Positions 16,412-25,544 of a stretch of DNA of 64,000 bases are shown in pieces. The stretch spans positions 1,302,001 to 1,366,000 of the forward strand of contig NZ_LT607753.1 in assembly GCF_900090295.1 (NCBI RefSeq), written 5' to 3'. Below the pieces are notes generated by a model. That model was not told the origin of the DNA, searched no databases, and saw only the letters and a list, made by a program, of their open reading frames with translations. The stretch is from Micromonospora coxensis. Its GTDB lineage: Bacteria > Actinomycetota > Actinomycetes > Mycobacteriales > Micromonosporaceae. The first letter of the stretch is position 1. Each line of letters opens with the position of its first letter. A program made the translations under genes and the position numbers.

Positions 16412-17976
16412 AGTGGTTCGCTCGCTCTCGTGATCAGGTGGTCGGTGGGGCGCAGCAGGGCGCGGGTCAGCGGTTGCCGACCGGCGGTGAGCAGGTCCGC
16501 AGCCGTGCCGTGCTCGACGATCCGGCCCTGGTCGAGGACGACGACGTGGTCGGCGAGCCGGGCCACGACCTCCCGGTCGTGACTGATCACGACCAGGGTC
16601 AACTCCTCCGTCCGGCGTAACTGCCCGACGAGGTCGAGGATGCGGTCCTGGGTTCCGACGTCGAGCCCGGAGGTGATCTCGTCGCAGATCAGCAGCCGGG
16701 GCCGGGCCAGCAGGGCGCGGGCCAGCGCGGCGCGTTGCAGTTCCCCGCCGGAGAGCCGCTCGGGGTGGCGGCCGGTGAACTCCCCGGTGAGGCCGACCCG
16801 GGTGAGGACGGCCTGCGCTGCCTGACGGGCCGTCGCCGTCTCCAGGGCACGCAGCCGTACCGCGACCCGGGCCACCTGGTCGAGCAGCGGCCGGTACGGG
16901 TGGAAACTCGCCCGGGGGTCCTGGAAGACGTACTGCACGGCGGCGAGGTCGGCCCGGCTGCGCCGGTCGAGGCTCGCCGCCAGCCTCCGCCCGTCCAGCT
17001 CGACGGTACCGCCGGCCGGCCGGTGCAGGCCGGCGATGCAGCGGGCCAGGGTGGTCTTGCCACTGCCGGACCGGCCGACCACGGCGAGGCACCGCCCGGC
17101 GGTGAGGCCGGCGTCGATCCCGTGCAGGACGGTGTGCCGGCGGGTGCCGTCGCGGTGCCGGGCCACCAGTCCGGTGACCCGCAGCACCGGGGGCCGGTCC
17201 CGGTCGGGTGGGTCACCGTCCGCCGGTCGGTCGTCGACGACCGTGGCGGGCGGCCGGTGCAGGGCGAGGACCTCGGCGGTGGGGCCGGTGGCGCGTACCG
17301 TCCCGTGCGCCAGGACCAGGGTGCGGTCGGCGACCAGGCGTACCAGGTCCAGGTCGTGGCTGAGCAGCACGACGGCCAGGCCGGCCGTGGCGAGGCCGCG
17401 CAGCTCGGTGGCGATGTCGACCCGGTTCAGGTTGTCCTGCCCGGTGGTGGGTTCGTCGGCGATCAGCAGCCGGGCCCGGCACAGCAGCGCGTGGGCGAGG
17501 ACGAGACGTTGCTGCTGTCCGCCGGAGAGCTGGTGCGGGAAGCGGCGCAGCAACTCCCGCCCGTTCGGCAGGCCCACCCGGGCGAGTGCGTCGGCCACGG
17601 CCCGGCGGAGCTGCGCCCGGCCGCTCGCGCCCGGGGCGGCGTGCCGGTGGGCGATCTCGCGGAGCACCGCCCCGATCCGGCGGACCGGGTTGAGCACGGC
17701 GGCGGGCTGCTGGGGTACGTAGGCGACGGTGCCGGGTGGCGGTGGGGTGTCCGGGGTGACCGGCTGGTCCGCGATCTCGATCCGGCCGGTGAGCCTCACC
17801 CCCGGCCCGGTCTCGCCCAGCAGGGCGCGGCCGGTGGTGGTCTTGCCGCTGCCGGACGCCCCGATGACGGCCAGGACCTGCCCGGCCGCCACGGCGAACG
17901 ACACGTCGTCGACCAGGAGTTTCGCGTCGTCGGTGCGGGCGCCGAGCCCGGTGACGCGGACCAGTGCAGGACTCAC
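16408..17976 (-). CDS. ABC transporter ATPase with two fused nucleotide-binding domains (Dpp/Opp/Nik type)
   Basis: 522 aa. Two complete ATPase halves: Walker A GASGSGKTT and GRSGSGKTT; signatures LSGGQQQR and LSGGELQR; Walker B LLIADEPTTG and LLICDEITSG; switch His in LLSHDLD and VISHDRE. In oligopeptide/nickel importers these are often separate DppD and DppF proteins; here they are fused. It energises the two permeases just upstream. The GTG at 17976 overlaps the permease stop (GTGA). Confidence 0.95.
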   Translation of the reverse strand: MSPALVRVTGLGARTDDAKLLVDDVSFAVAAGQVLAVIGASGSGKTTTGRALLGETGPGVRLTGRIEIADQPVTPDTPPPPGTVAYVPQQPAAVLNPVRRIGAVLREIAHRHAAPGASGRAQLRRAVADALARVGLPNGRELLRRFPHQLSGGQQQRLVLAHALLCRARLLIADEPTTGQDNLNRVDIATELRGLATAGLAVVLLSHDLDLVRLVADRTLVLAHGTVRATGPTAEVLALHRPPATVVDDRPADGDPPDRDRPPVLRVTGLVARHRDGTRRHTVLHGIDAGLTAGRCLAVVGRSGSGKTTLARCIAGLHRPAGGTVELDGRRLAASLDRRSRADLAAVQYVFQDPRASFHPYRPLLDQVARVAVRLRALETATARQAAQAVLTRVGLTGEFTGRHPERLSGGELQRAALARALLARPRLLICDEITSGLDVGTQDRILDLVGQLRRTEELTLVVISHDREVVARLADHVVVLDQGRIVEHGTAADLLTAGRQPLTRALLRPTDHLITRASEPL

Positions 17977-18788
17977 CGCAGCACCTCCGCCGGATCCCGG
18001 TCGACGGTGGACCGCCGGCCGGCCAACATCTGGTCGGCGACCAGGTTGACGCCGACGGCCATGGCCACGATCAACGCGGCCGGTACGACGACCGCCCAGG
18101 GTTGCAGGAACATGCCGGTGCGGTTGCGGTCCACCATCACCGCCCAGTCGGATGCGTCGGGTGCCACCCCCACGCCTAGGAAGCTGGCGGTGGCCACCAG
18201 GTAAAGGGCGCCGATGAACCGGACCCCGGCGTCGGCGAGCAGCACCCGACGGATGCCGACGGTGACGTAGCCGATGGCCCGCCGCCACCAGGTTTCCCGG
18301 TACAGCCGCATGGCCTCCGTCACCGTGCCGTGCGCCAGCGGCAGCGCGGCGGCCCGAGTGACCCGGGCGATCTCGGGCAGGGCGATCAACGCGACGATCA
18401 TCGTCAGGGTGGCCGGGCCGCGTGGCGCGGTGGCCGCGACGAGAATGAGCAGCAGCAGGGACGGTACGGCCAGCAGCAGGTCCAGTGGCCGCATCAGCAG
18501 CTCGTCGACCAGGCGGTGCCGGGTCGTCGCGGCCAGCAGTCCCACCGGTACGCCGACCAGGTACGCCAGCGCGGTAGCGGTGAGCGCGACCAGCACCACG
18601 GACCGTCCGCCGAGGAGCAGCTGGTCGACGACGTCCCGGCCGACGAAGTCGGTGCCGAGCGGGCCGGCCGGGTCGAACGGTCGCCCGTGCCCGGCCGGGC
18701 CGTCCACCAGCAGCGGCCCGGCCAGGGCGAGCAGCAGCGGTCCGCCGAGCAGGACCGCCCCGGCGGCGGTTCGCAGCCCGCGGTTCAC
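17973..18788 (-). CDS. ABC transporter permease, DppC/NikC type
   Basis: 271 aa. An N-terminal membrane helix is followed by LGTDFVGRDVVDQLLLGGRSVVLVALTAT (LGTDFVGRDV is the DppC/OppC hallmark), then four or five more helices with the EAA-like loop EAMRLYRETWWRRAIGYV. It pairs with the DppB-type permease encoded immediately upstream. The GTG at 18788 overlaps that gene's stop. Confidence 0.93.
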   Translation of the reverse strand: MNRGLRTAAGAVLLGGPLLLALAGPLLVDGPAGHGRPFDPAGPLGTDFVGRDVVDQLLLGGRSVVLVALTATALAYLVGVPVGLLAATTRHRLVDELLMRPLDLLLAVPSLLLLILVAATAPRGPATLTMIVALIALPEIARVTRAAALPLAHGTVTEAMRLYRETWWRRAIGYVTVGIRRVLLADAGVRFIGALYLVATASFLGVGVAPDASDWAVMVDRNRTGMFLQPWAVVVPAALIVAMAVGVNLVADQMLAGRRSTVDRDPAEVLR

Positions 18789-19735
18789 CGGACACCGGCC
18801 GTGCCGGGGGCGAGCCGGAACGCCACCAGGTCGGCGGCCAGGTTGACGGTCACGGTGGTGACCGCGACCAGCACGCAGAGGCCCTGCACGGTGGGCACGT
18901 CCCGGGCGGTCACCGCATCGACCAGGGCGGTGCCGAGGCCGGGAATGACGAACACCGCCTCGACCACGATCACCCCGCCGAGCAGCCAGTCGGTGGTGCG
19001 GGCGAGCTGCTGCACCACCGGGGCGAGGGCGTTCGGCAGCGCGTGCGCCAGCCACCGTCGGCGGGCCGGGATGCCCAGCCGGCGGGCGTGGGCGACGTAC
19101 GCGGAGCGGACCGCGTCGACCATGCCGGCCCGGGTGAGCCGGCTGATCGAGCAGATCGGTCGGGCCAGCAGCACCAGCAGCGGCAGCACCAGCACCGCCG
19201 GCTGGGCCAGCAGGTCGCCGTCGGTACCGACGGCGGTGGGCGGGAACCAGCCGAGGTGTACGCCGAACAGGGCAGCGAGCAGGACGGCCAGCGCGAACTC
19301 GGGTACCGCGTAGAGGCCCACCGCCACCGCGGACAGAGACCGGTCGAGCCGGCCGCCCTCGCGGCGTGCCGCCAGCATGCCCATCCCGACGGCGAGGGGG
19401 ACGAGCAGCAGCAGGGTCGCCGCGGCCAGCAGCACCGTCGGTGCGGCGGTGGCGGCCAGCACCTCGATCACCGGCCGTTGCGAGACCAGCGAGACACCCA
19501 GGTCGCCGTGCAGCAGGTCGACCAGCCAGTCCAGGTAGCGTTCCCCGGCGGGTCGGTCGAGTTCGAGCCGGGCCCGGATGAGCGCGATGCGCGCCGGATC
19601 GGGCTGGTCGCCGGCGATCACCACCGCCGCGTCCCCGGGCAACGCCTCGGTGAGGACGAACACGGCGGTGGCGACACCGGCGACCTGCCCGACGCCGAGC
19701 AGTAGCCGCCCGGCGGCGTAGCGGGGCAGACTCAC
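18785..19735 (-). CDS. ABC transporter permease, DppB/NikB type
   Basis: 316 aa with six predicted membrane helices. DppB hallmarks are visible: YAAGRLLLGVGQVAGVATAVFVLTEALPGDAA at the N-terminus (short form FVLTEALPGD) and the EAA loop VRSAYVAHARRLGIPARRRW. The GTG at 19735 overlaps the stop of the substrate-binding protein gene. It forms the membrane channel with the DppC-type partner. Confidence 0.93.
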   Translation of the reverse strand: MSLPRYAAGRLLLGVGQVAGVATAVFVLTEALPGDAAVVIAGDQPDPARIALIRARLELDRPAGERYLDWLVDLLHGDLGVSLVSQRPVIEVLAATAAPTVLLAAATLLLLVPLAVGMGMLAARREGGRLDRSLSAVAVGLYAVPEFALAVLLAALFGVHLGWFPPTAVGTDGDLLAQPAVLVLPLLVLLARPICSISRLTRAGMVDAVRSAYVAHARRLGIPARRRWLAHALPNALAPVVQQLARTTDWLLGGVIVVEAVFVIPGLGTALVDAVTARDVPTVQGLCVLVAVTTVTVNLAADLVAFRLAPGTAGVR

Positions 19736-21300
19736 CCCAGCCAGACCTTGTCGAAGCGGGCCCAGTCCAGGGTGTTGGCGGGGGCGTCGGCGGAGACCCC
19801 GCCGACGTTCGGGCCGGTGGCGACCAGGAAGTCGGCGAACCCCCAGATCAGGAAGCCACCCTCGGCGTGCAGCATCCGCTGCATGTCGTCGTACGCCTGC
19901 CGGCGGGCCGCCTCGTCGGGGCTGGACACCGCCTTGGCGTAGAGCGCGTCGAATTCGGGGCGGGCCCAGCGGGTGGCGTTGGTGGTGGAGTTGGTCAGCA
20001 GCCGCTGGGAGATGTGCGTCTCGATCGGCATGGCCCCGGAGCGGTAGCAGGCCAGCACGCCGTTGGTCAGGATGTCCTTCCAGTAGGTGTCCTTGTTGCC
20101 GGTGGTCGGTACGACGGTGAGGCCGACCTGCCGGGCCTGGTCGGCGAGGACGGTGGCCGCCTCGACGAATCCGCTGGCCACGGCGGCGGTGTCCAGGGTG
20201 ATCCGCAGCCCCTTCGCGCCGGCCCGGTCGATGAGGAAGCGGGCCCGGTCGAGGTCCGGGGTGCGTTGCGGGATGTCCCCGGCGTAGTACTGGTAGCCCT
20301 TGCCGTAGAGGTCGTTGCCGACCTGACCGGCGCCGGAGAGGACCGTGTCGACGAGCTGCCGCCGGTCGGTGAGCAGGAACATCGCCTCGCGCAGGTCCCG
20401 GTTGTCGAACGGCGGCCGGTCGACCTTCATGGTGAAGCCCTGCATGGTGCTGTTCGCCATCCGGGTGATGGCGACCCGTCCGTCACCGGCGTGGGTACGG
20501 GCGGTGGTGGGGGTGATGTCGTGTGCGTACTCCACCTGCCCGCCGAGCAGGGCGTTGATCCGCGCCGACTCGTCGTTGCTGATCAGGTACTCCAGCTCGT
20601 CGAGGTACGCCGCTCCGTCCCAGTGGTCGGGGTTGCGCCTGAGCAGCAGCGACCGACCCGGCTGGAAGGAGTCGAAGACGAACGCGCCGGAGCCGACCGG
20701 CCGGTCGAAGGTCTCCGTGTCCTCGGGCACGATGTAGGCGCCGAACGCGGCGAGCAGGTTGCCGAACTCGGCGAACGGGCGGGTCAGGGCGAACTCGACG
20801 GTGCGGTCGTCGACCGCCCGGCTGGCCCGCAGGTCGATCATCGCCAGGCTGGCCTTGGCCCGGAACGCGCGTTTCGGGTCGGTGATCCGGGCGTAGCTGG
20901 CCAGCACGTCGGCAGCGCGCACCGGGCGACCGTCGTGGAAGGTGGCCTCGCGCAGGTGGACCCGCCACCGGGTGAGGTCGGCGTGGGGTTCCCAGCGCTG
21001 CGCCAGGCGCGGCCGGATCGACACGTCCGGGCCGTAGTCGGCGAGCTTGTCGTACATGGCCTTGGCCCGGGACGCCTCGACGAAGAGGTTCGCCAGGTGC
21101 GGGTCGAGGGTCTCGTTGGCGCCGCCACCGGCGAACGCGGCCCGCAGCCGGCCGCCGCGCCTGGGCTGCCCGGTCGGGGCGGTGGCCGGTGCGTTGTCGG
21201 TACCACAGCCGGTGAGCAGCACCGCGGAGAGCGCGGCGGCGCCGCCGAGCAGGCCGCGGCGGCTCAGTCCGGGTGTGGCGCCGGTCGGAATGGGGGTCAT
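19732..21300 (-). CDS. ABC transporter substrate-binding lipoprotein, SBP_bac_5 family
   Basis: 522 aa. A Tat-like Arg pair (LSRRGLLGGAA) precedes a lipobox LLTGCG, so the protein is exported and lipid-anchored. The rest follows the dipeptide/nickel-binding family: SIRPRLAQRWEPHADLTRWRVHL, FHDGRPVRAADVLASY and DNRDLREAMFLLTDRRQLV (short parts FHDGRPVRAADV, DNRDLREAMF). Ligands of this family include peptides, opines and metal-chelate complexes. The ATG at 21300 has GGAAGGA upstream. It starts 33 nt after the methyltransferase stop, the only non-overlapping junction in the operon. Confidence 0.94.
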   Translation of the reverse strand: MTPIPTGATPGLSRRGLLGGAAALSAVLLTGCGTDNAPATAPTGQPRRGGRLRAAFAGGGANETLDPHLANLFVEASRAKAMYDKLADYGPDVSIRPRLAQRWEPHADLTRWRVHLREATFHDGRPVRAADVLASYARITDPKRAFRAKASLAMIDLRASRAVDDRTVEFALTRPFAEFGNLLAAFGAYIVPEDTETFDRPVGSGAFVFDSFQPGRSLLLRRNPDHWDGAAYLDELEYLISNDESARINALLGGQVEYAHDITPTTARTHAGDGRVAITRMANSTMQGFTMKVDRPPFDNRDLREAMFLLTDRRQLVDTVLSGAGQVGNDLYGKGYQYYAGDIPQRTPDLDRARFLIDRAGAKGLRITLDTAAVASGFVEAATVLADQARQVGLTVVPTTGNKDTYWKDILTNGVLACYRSGAMPIETHISQRLLTNSTTNATRWARPEFDALYAKAVSSPDEAARRQAYDDMQRMLHAEGGFLIWGFADFLVATGPNVGGVSADAPANTLDWARFDKVWLG

Positions 21301-21332
21301 GCGTGGCTCGTCCTTCCGAGGGGGTGCGTGGT

Positions 21333-22151
21333 TCAGGCCGCGTCGTTGCGGCGGCGGGCGACCAGGTGCAGGCGGTCGCCGGAGAGCGTGGTGGACAGCT
21401 CGGCGTCCGGCTGCCACGGCGGTTGGGTACGCGGCCCGGGCAGGTCGAACAGGGCGAGCACGTCGAACCCGGCGGCGTCGAGCAGGTGCCGCAGTTCCAG
21501 GGGGAACAGCAGCCGCCAGGCGGAGTTCTGCACCAGCGGCTGCCCGCCGTCCGGCCAGGTCCAGACCCGTTCCCGGCACAGCAGTTGCGCGGCGTGGTCG
21601 ATCCAGAACCGGGTCCGTGAGGTGTAGGGGACGCCGCGCCAGCTGACCGTGCGGGTGCGCGGGGCGTCCAGCAGGTCGGTGTTGCCCAGGAAGTACGCGC
21701 CGTTGCGCATCTCGGCGACCAGCAGCCCGCCCGGCACGAGGTGGGCGTGGCAGCGGTCCAGGAACGCGACCAGGTCCGCGTTGCGGTGGCAGTACAGCAT
21801 CGCGCTGTCCAGGCAGGTGACGACGTCGAAACGGGTGCCGAGGTCGAAGTCGCGCATGTCGGTGGCCACGAACCGGACCTGCCGGTGGTGTCGGCGGGCA
21901 TGGGCCAGCATCCGGGCGGAGCTGTCCAGTCCGGTCGCCGCGTACCCGATCCGGGCCAGGTGGCCGGCGTCCCGGCCGGTACCGCAGCCGACGTCGAGCA
22001 GCCGCCGTCCCGGGTCGCCCTGCGGGGCGAATCGCCGTACCAGGTCGTCGACGAAGGTCGCCGCCGCATGATGCGGGTCCGGGAACTGCGCCTCGTACAG
22101 TTCAGGGTTGTCGGTGAGCAGGTTGGCCGTGGCCACGACCGGGTCGGTCAT
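21333..22151 (-). CDS. Class I SAM-dependent methyltransferase
   Basis: 272 aa. Motif I is LLDVGCGTGRDAGHLA, followed by ATGLDSSARMLAHAR and VVTCLDSAMLY. The C-terminal half (GVPYTSRTRFWIDHAAQLL) is a mixed beta region typical of small-molecule methyltransferases. The ATG at 22151 overlaps the MFS stop (ATGA). It probably N-, O- or C-methylates the operon's product or an intermediate; the target is not evident. Confidence 0.9.
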   Translation of the reverse strand: MTDPVVATANLLTDNPELYEAQFPDPHHAAATFVDDLVRRFAPQGDPGRRLLDVGCGTGRDAGHLARIGYAATGLDSSARMLAHARRHHRQVRFVATDMRDFDLGTRFDVVTCLDSAMLYCHRNADLVAFLDRCHAHLVPGGLLVAEMRNGAYFLGNTDLLDAPRTRTVSWRGVPYTSRTRFWIDHAAQLLCRERVWTWPDGGQPLVQNSAWRLLFPLELRHLLDAAGFDVLALFDLPGPRTQPPWQPDAELSTTLSGDRLHLVARRRNDAA

Positions 22152-23389
22152 GCGGGCGCCTCCGCGTCGACGGGCACCGGTCGGGGACCGAGCCGGTGCC
22201 GGCGGTGCAGCAGCCGGACCGCTGCCGCCGAGGCCAGGCCGAGCGCCGCGCAGAGCAGCCAGGCGCCGGCCGGTACCCCGGCGCCGTCGGCGTCGCCCAT
22301 GGCCCGGCCGACCGCCGTGGTGGCCGTCGCCGCGACCACTCCGGAGACCAGGTAGAACAGGCCGAAGTAGGTGCCGGTCAGGCCCTCGCGGGCGAAGCCG
22401 GGGACCAGTTCCAGGACGAACGGCTGGGCGATCATCACCCCGACGGCGAGCAGCACGGCCGCGCCGAGGACGGGCAGCAGCCCGACCGGCCCGGTGCCGG
22501 CCGGGAGCAGCGGCAGCAGGAAAGCGCCGCCCATGACCGCCATCCCGACCGTGATCGCGGTGCCCCGGGCCGTCCGGCCGGACAACCACCGGGTCAGCGG
22601 GATCTGCCCGGCCAGGGTCACCACCGTCGACGCCACGAACAGGGCGGCCACCGCCACGGGTGACCCGGTGGCGTGGCCGGCCTGGACCGGCAGGACGAGG
22701 TAGAGCTGGTTCTGCAGGGCGAACATCGCGCTCAGCGCGAGGGTGAAGACGAGGAACCGGCGGTCGGTGAGGCACTCCCGCCAGTCCCGGCCGAGGGTCT
22801 GTCCGCTGCGCACCACCGGCTGCGGGGGCAGGACGAGAGCCTGCGCGACGGTCAGTGCCGCGAAGACCGCAGCGGCGCCCCACGCGGCGGCGGTGAAGTC
22901 GACCAGCAGCAGCGCGCTGCCGACCAGCGGGCCGAGCAGTGCGCCGGCGCTGGCGAACACGTTGAACAGGGCGAACGCCTCGGACCGCCGGTCGGGGGCG
23001 GCCTGGGCGAGGTAGGCGCGGACAGCCGGGTTGAACAGTGCCCCGGCCAGCCCGGACAGCACCGACGCGACGAGCAGCGCCGGCAGGGACACCCCGAGGG
23101 CGAACACCGCGAAACCGACGGTACGCAGCGCACAGCCGGCGATGATGACACCCCGGGCACCGAGCCGGTCGGCGGCGGACCCACCGATCAGGAACATGCC
23201 CTGCTGGCTGAGGTTGCGTACCCCGAGCACCAGCCCGATCAGGGCGGCGGAGAGACCCACCTCGTCGGCGAGGTACCCGGCGAGGTAGGGCAGCAGCATG
23301 TAGAAGCCGATGTTGACGCCGAGTTGGTTGACCACCAGCAGCCGCACCGGCAGCGGGAAGCTGCGCAGCGTCGCCCAGGTGGCGCTCAT
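22148..23389 (-). CDS. MFS transporter (probable product exporter)
   Basis: 413 aa with 12 membrane segments. LVVNQLGVNIGFYMLLPYLAGYLA marks TM1, and MFS motif A-like sequence follows TM2 (GGSAADRLGARGVI). It resembles drug or metallophore exporters rather than sugar uptake systems. An exporter in the same operon as a complete ABC importer is the pattern seen in secreted-and-recaptured metal chelators such as staphylopine (cnt) systems. The ATG at 23389 overlaps the epimerase stop. Confidence 0.88.
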   Translation of the reverse strand: MSATWATLRSFPLPVRLLVVNQLGVNIGFYMLLPYLAGYLADEVGLSAALIGLVLGVRNLSQQGMFLIGGSAADRLGARGVIIAGCALRTVGFAVFALGVSLPALLVASVLSGLAGALFNPAVRAYLAQAAPDRRSEAFALFNVFASAGALLGPLVGSALLLVDFTAAAWGAAAVFAALTVAQALVLPPQPVVRSGQTLGRDWRECLTDRRFLVFTLALSAMFALQNQLYLVLPVQAGHATGSPVAVAALFVASTVVTLAGQIPLTRWLSGRTARGTAITVGMAVMGGAFLLPLLPAGTGPVGLLPVLGAAVLLAVGVMIAQPFVLELVPGFAREGLTGTYFGLFYLVSGVVAATATTAVGRAMGDADGAGVPAGAWLLCAALGLASAAAVRLLHRRHRLGPRPVPVDAEAPA

Positions 23390-24435
23390 CGGGGCGCCCC
23401 CGCCGGGTCACCGGCACCGGTCGGGGTGACCCCGAGCCCCGGCGTGCCGGCCAGTCGCAGGGTCCCGTCGTGACCGCCGAGGCCGGTCCACGGGTCGTCG
23501 GCCAGCAGCAGGTGCCCGTCGAGGTCGACCCAGCGGGCCCGCCCTGTCAGGTGTACGGCGGGGGCGATGCCGAGGGAGCTGGTGACCAGGCAGCCGAGCA
23601 TGACGTCCATGTCGTACCCGGTGGCGACGTCGATGATCTCCCGGGCGGCGGTGATCCCGCCGCACTTGGCGAGCTTGATGTTGACCCCGGCCACCGCTCC
23701 GGCCAGCCGGCGCACGTCGCTGACGGTGGCGGCGTCCTCGTCGGCGACGACCGGCACCGGGGTTCGGGCCGCGATCCAGGCCAGCCGATCCGGGTCGCCG
23801 GGTGGCACCGGCTGTTCGACGGCGTCGACGCGGTGTGCCGTCATCGCCTCCAGCAGCCGGAGGGTCTGCTCGGCGCTCCAGCCGCCGTTGGGGTCCAGCA
23901 GCAGCCGGGCCCGCGGGGCGGCGGCCCGTACCGCCGCGACCCGGTCCAGGTCGTCCGCGTCGCCGGCCTTGACCTTCAGCGTGGTGAAACCGGCCGCGAC
24001 CAGCCGCCGCGCGGTCGCGGCCGCCGCGTCGGGCGGGACCAGCCCGAGGGTGTACGCCGTGCCGACCGGGGTGCCGTCGGGCAGCCCGAGCAGTCGGTGC
24101 ACCGGTACGCCGGCCCGCCGTGCGACGAGGTCGTGCACGGCGGCGTCCAGCGCGGCCCGCACCCCGGGCGGCACCGCGCCGGCCGGCGTGGACGGGTCCG
24201 CGAGGAGTGTCTCCGGGTCGGGGTAGTCGGCGATCCGGCCGGCGACGCCGGCCAGTGCGGTGACCGCGGTGGTCAGGTCCAGCCGCTGGTAGGTGCTGGT
24301 CACCAGCTCGCCGTGGCCGCTCGTCCCGTCGTGGTCGACGGTGACCTGCACCGCGTCACGTCCGGCCATGCTGGACCGGGAGATCCTCAGTGGCTCGCGC
24401 AGCACGAGCGGGTACGACCGCCAGGTCAGTTCCAT
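23386..24435 (-). CDS. Enolase-superfamily dipeptide epimerase (L-Ala-D/L-Glu epimerase-like)
   Basis: 349 aa. Both acid/base lysines for 1,1-proton transfer are present: K156 in TLKVKAG and K257 in NIKLAKCGG. Metal ligands are D181 (DPNGG), E207 (VEQPV) and D232 (VADED). Near the C-terminus VDLDGHLLL keeps the DxD motif that binds the amino group of a dipeptide in this clade, and LGIAPAVHL follows the family pattern. It likely epimerises one alpha carbon of a dipeptide or N-acyl amino acid. The ATG at 24435 overlaps the upstream gene by 10 bp. Confidence 0.9.
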   Translation of the reverse strand: MELTWRSYPLVLREPLRISRSSMAGRDAVQVTVDHDGTSGHGELVTSTYQRLDLTTAVTALAGVAGRIADYPDPETLLADPSTPAGAVPPGVRAALDAAVHDLVARRAGVPVHRLLGLPDGTPVGTAYTLGLVPPDAAAATARRLVAAGFTTLKVKAGDADDLDRVAAVRAAAPRARLLLDPNGGWSAEQTLRLLEAMTAHRVDAVEQPVPPGDPDRLAWIAARTPVPVVADEDAATVSDVRRLAGAVAGVNIKLAKCGGITAAREIIDVATGYDMDVMLGCLVTSSLGIAPAVHLTGRARWVDLDGHLLLADDPWTGLGGHDGTLRLAGTPGLGVTPTGAGDPAGAPR

Positions 24436-25544
24436 GCCGGCACCCGTGCCATGCCCGGTGCGGCCGTGCCCGGCGCCGTCCCGCTCGCCGTGGTCGCGCG
24501 CCGCCCGGCCGGACCGACCGGGTCGACGACGACGCGGCAGCGGCTCCACCGGGTCGCCTCCACCGCCTGCGGGTGGTGGATCTCCACCGGATGCCCGTGG
24601 GCCGGGCCGAGCAGCCCGTGCCGGGCGCAGTAGTCGTCGTCGAAGATGGAGTCGAGGTAGCGGTGGGGTCCGTCGGGGAAGACGGTCAGCACCCGGGCGC
24701 CCGGCTCGGTACGGGCCGTCCAGGCGGCCACCCGGGCCACCGCGCCGGTGCTCCACCCGCCGGTGACGAAGGTGCCGGTCGCCAGGCGCCGGCAGCTCTC
24801 CACCGCCTCGACCGGACCCACCCAGTGCACCTCGTCGAACGCCCGGTGGTCGACGTTGCGGGGATGGATGCTGCTGCCCAGGCCGCGCATCAGCCGGGCA
24901 CGGGCCGGCTGGCCGAAGATGGTGGAGCCGACGGTGTCCACCCCGACCAGGCGCAGCGCCGGCCAGTACCTCCGTAGGGCCCGGGCCAGTCCGGCGCTGT
25001 GCCCGCCGGTGCCCACGCTGCACACCAGCACGTCGACCGCGTCGACCTGCTCGGCGATCTCGGCGGCCAGCCCGGTGTAGCCGGCGGCGTTGTCCGGGTT
25101 GTCGTACTGGTCCGGCCAGTACGACCCGGGCAGGCCGGCCCGGACCTCGGCGACCCGGTCGAGGCGGGCCTGCTGCCAGCCGCCCACCGGGTGTGGTCGG
25201 TCCACCACCTCCAGCCGGGCCCCGTACGCGCGCAGCAGGGTCCGCATCGACGGTTCCAGCTCACCGTCGACGACCAGGACCACCGGGTGCCCGAGGGCCT
25301 GCCCGGCGAAGGCCAGTCCGATGCCGAGAGTGCCGCTGGTCGACTCGACCACCGGGGCGCCCGGCCGCAACTCGCCCCGCATCCGGGCTCCGGTGAGCAT
25401 GGACACCGCCGCGCGCGCCTTCATCCCACCGGGGCTGAGGCACTCCACCTTCGCCCAGAACCCGCCGTGCGGGTGCGGCAGCGGGGTGTCCACGAACAGC
25501 ACCGGAGTGTGTCCGACCAGGTCCAGCAGCTGCGGGGCAGTCAC
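24426..25544 (-). CDS. PLP-dependent cysteine synthase/SbnA-like beta-substitution enzyme
   Basis: 372 aa, fold-type II PLP enzyme. The PLP lysine is K42 in SPGGMKARAA, where cysteine synthases have SxKxR. The Asn/Ser loop reads ESTSGTLGIGLA and the phosphate-binding loop CSVGTGGHSAG. The C-terminus extends about 60 residues beyond a standard cysteine synthase. Relatives join an amine or thiol nucleophile to the beta carbon of activated serine; SbnA makes a diaminopropionate precursor this way. Near an ATP-grasp ligase and a dipeptide epimerase, making a non-standard diamino acid is a fair guess. The GTG at 25544 overlaps the upstream stop. Confidence 0.88.
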   Translation of the reverse strand: MTAPQLLDLVGHTPVLFVDTPLPHPHGGFWAKVECLSPGGMKARAAVSMLTGARMRGELRPGAPVVESTSGTLGIGLAFAGQALGHPVVLVVDGELEPSMRTLLRAYGARLEVVDRPHPVGGWQQARLDRVAEVRAGLPGSYWPDQYDNPDNAAGYTGLAAEIAEQVDAVDVLVCSVGTGGHSAGLARALRRYWPALRLVGVDTVGSTIFGQPARARLMRGLGSSIHPRNVDHRAFDEVHWVGPVEAVESCRRLATGTFVTGGWSTGAVARVAAWTARTEPGARVLTVFPDGPHRYLDSIFDDDYCARHGLLGPAHGHPVEIHHPQAVEATRWSRCRVVVDPVGPAGRRATTASGTAPGTAAPGMARVPAWN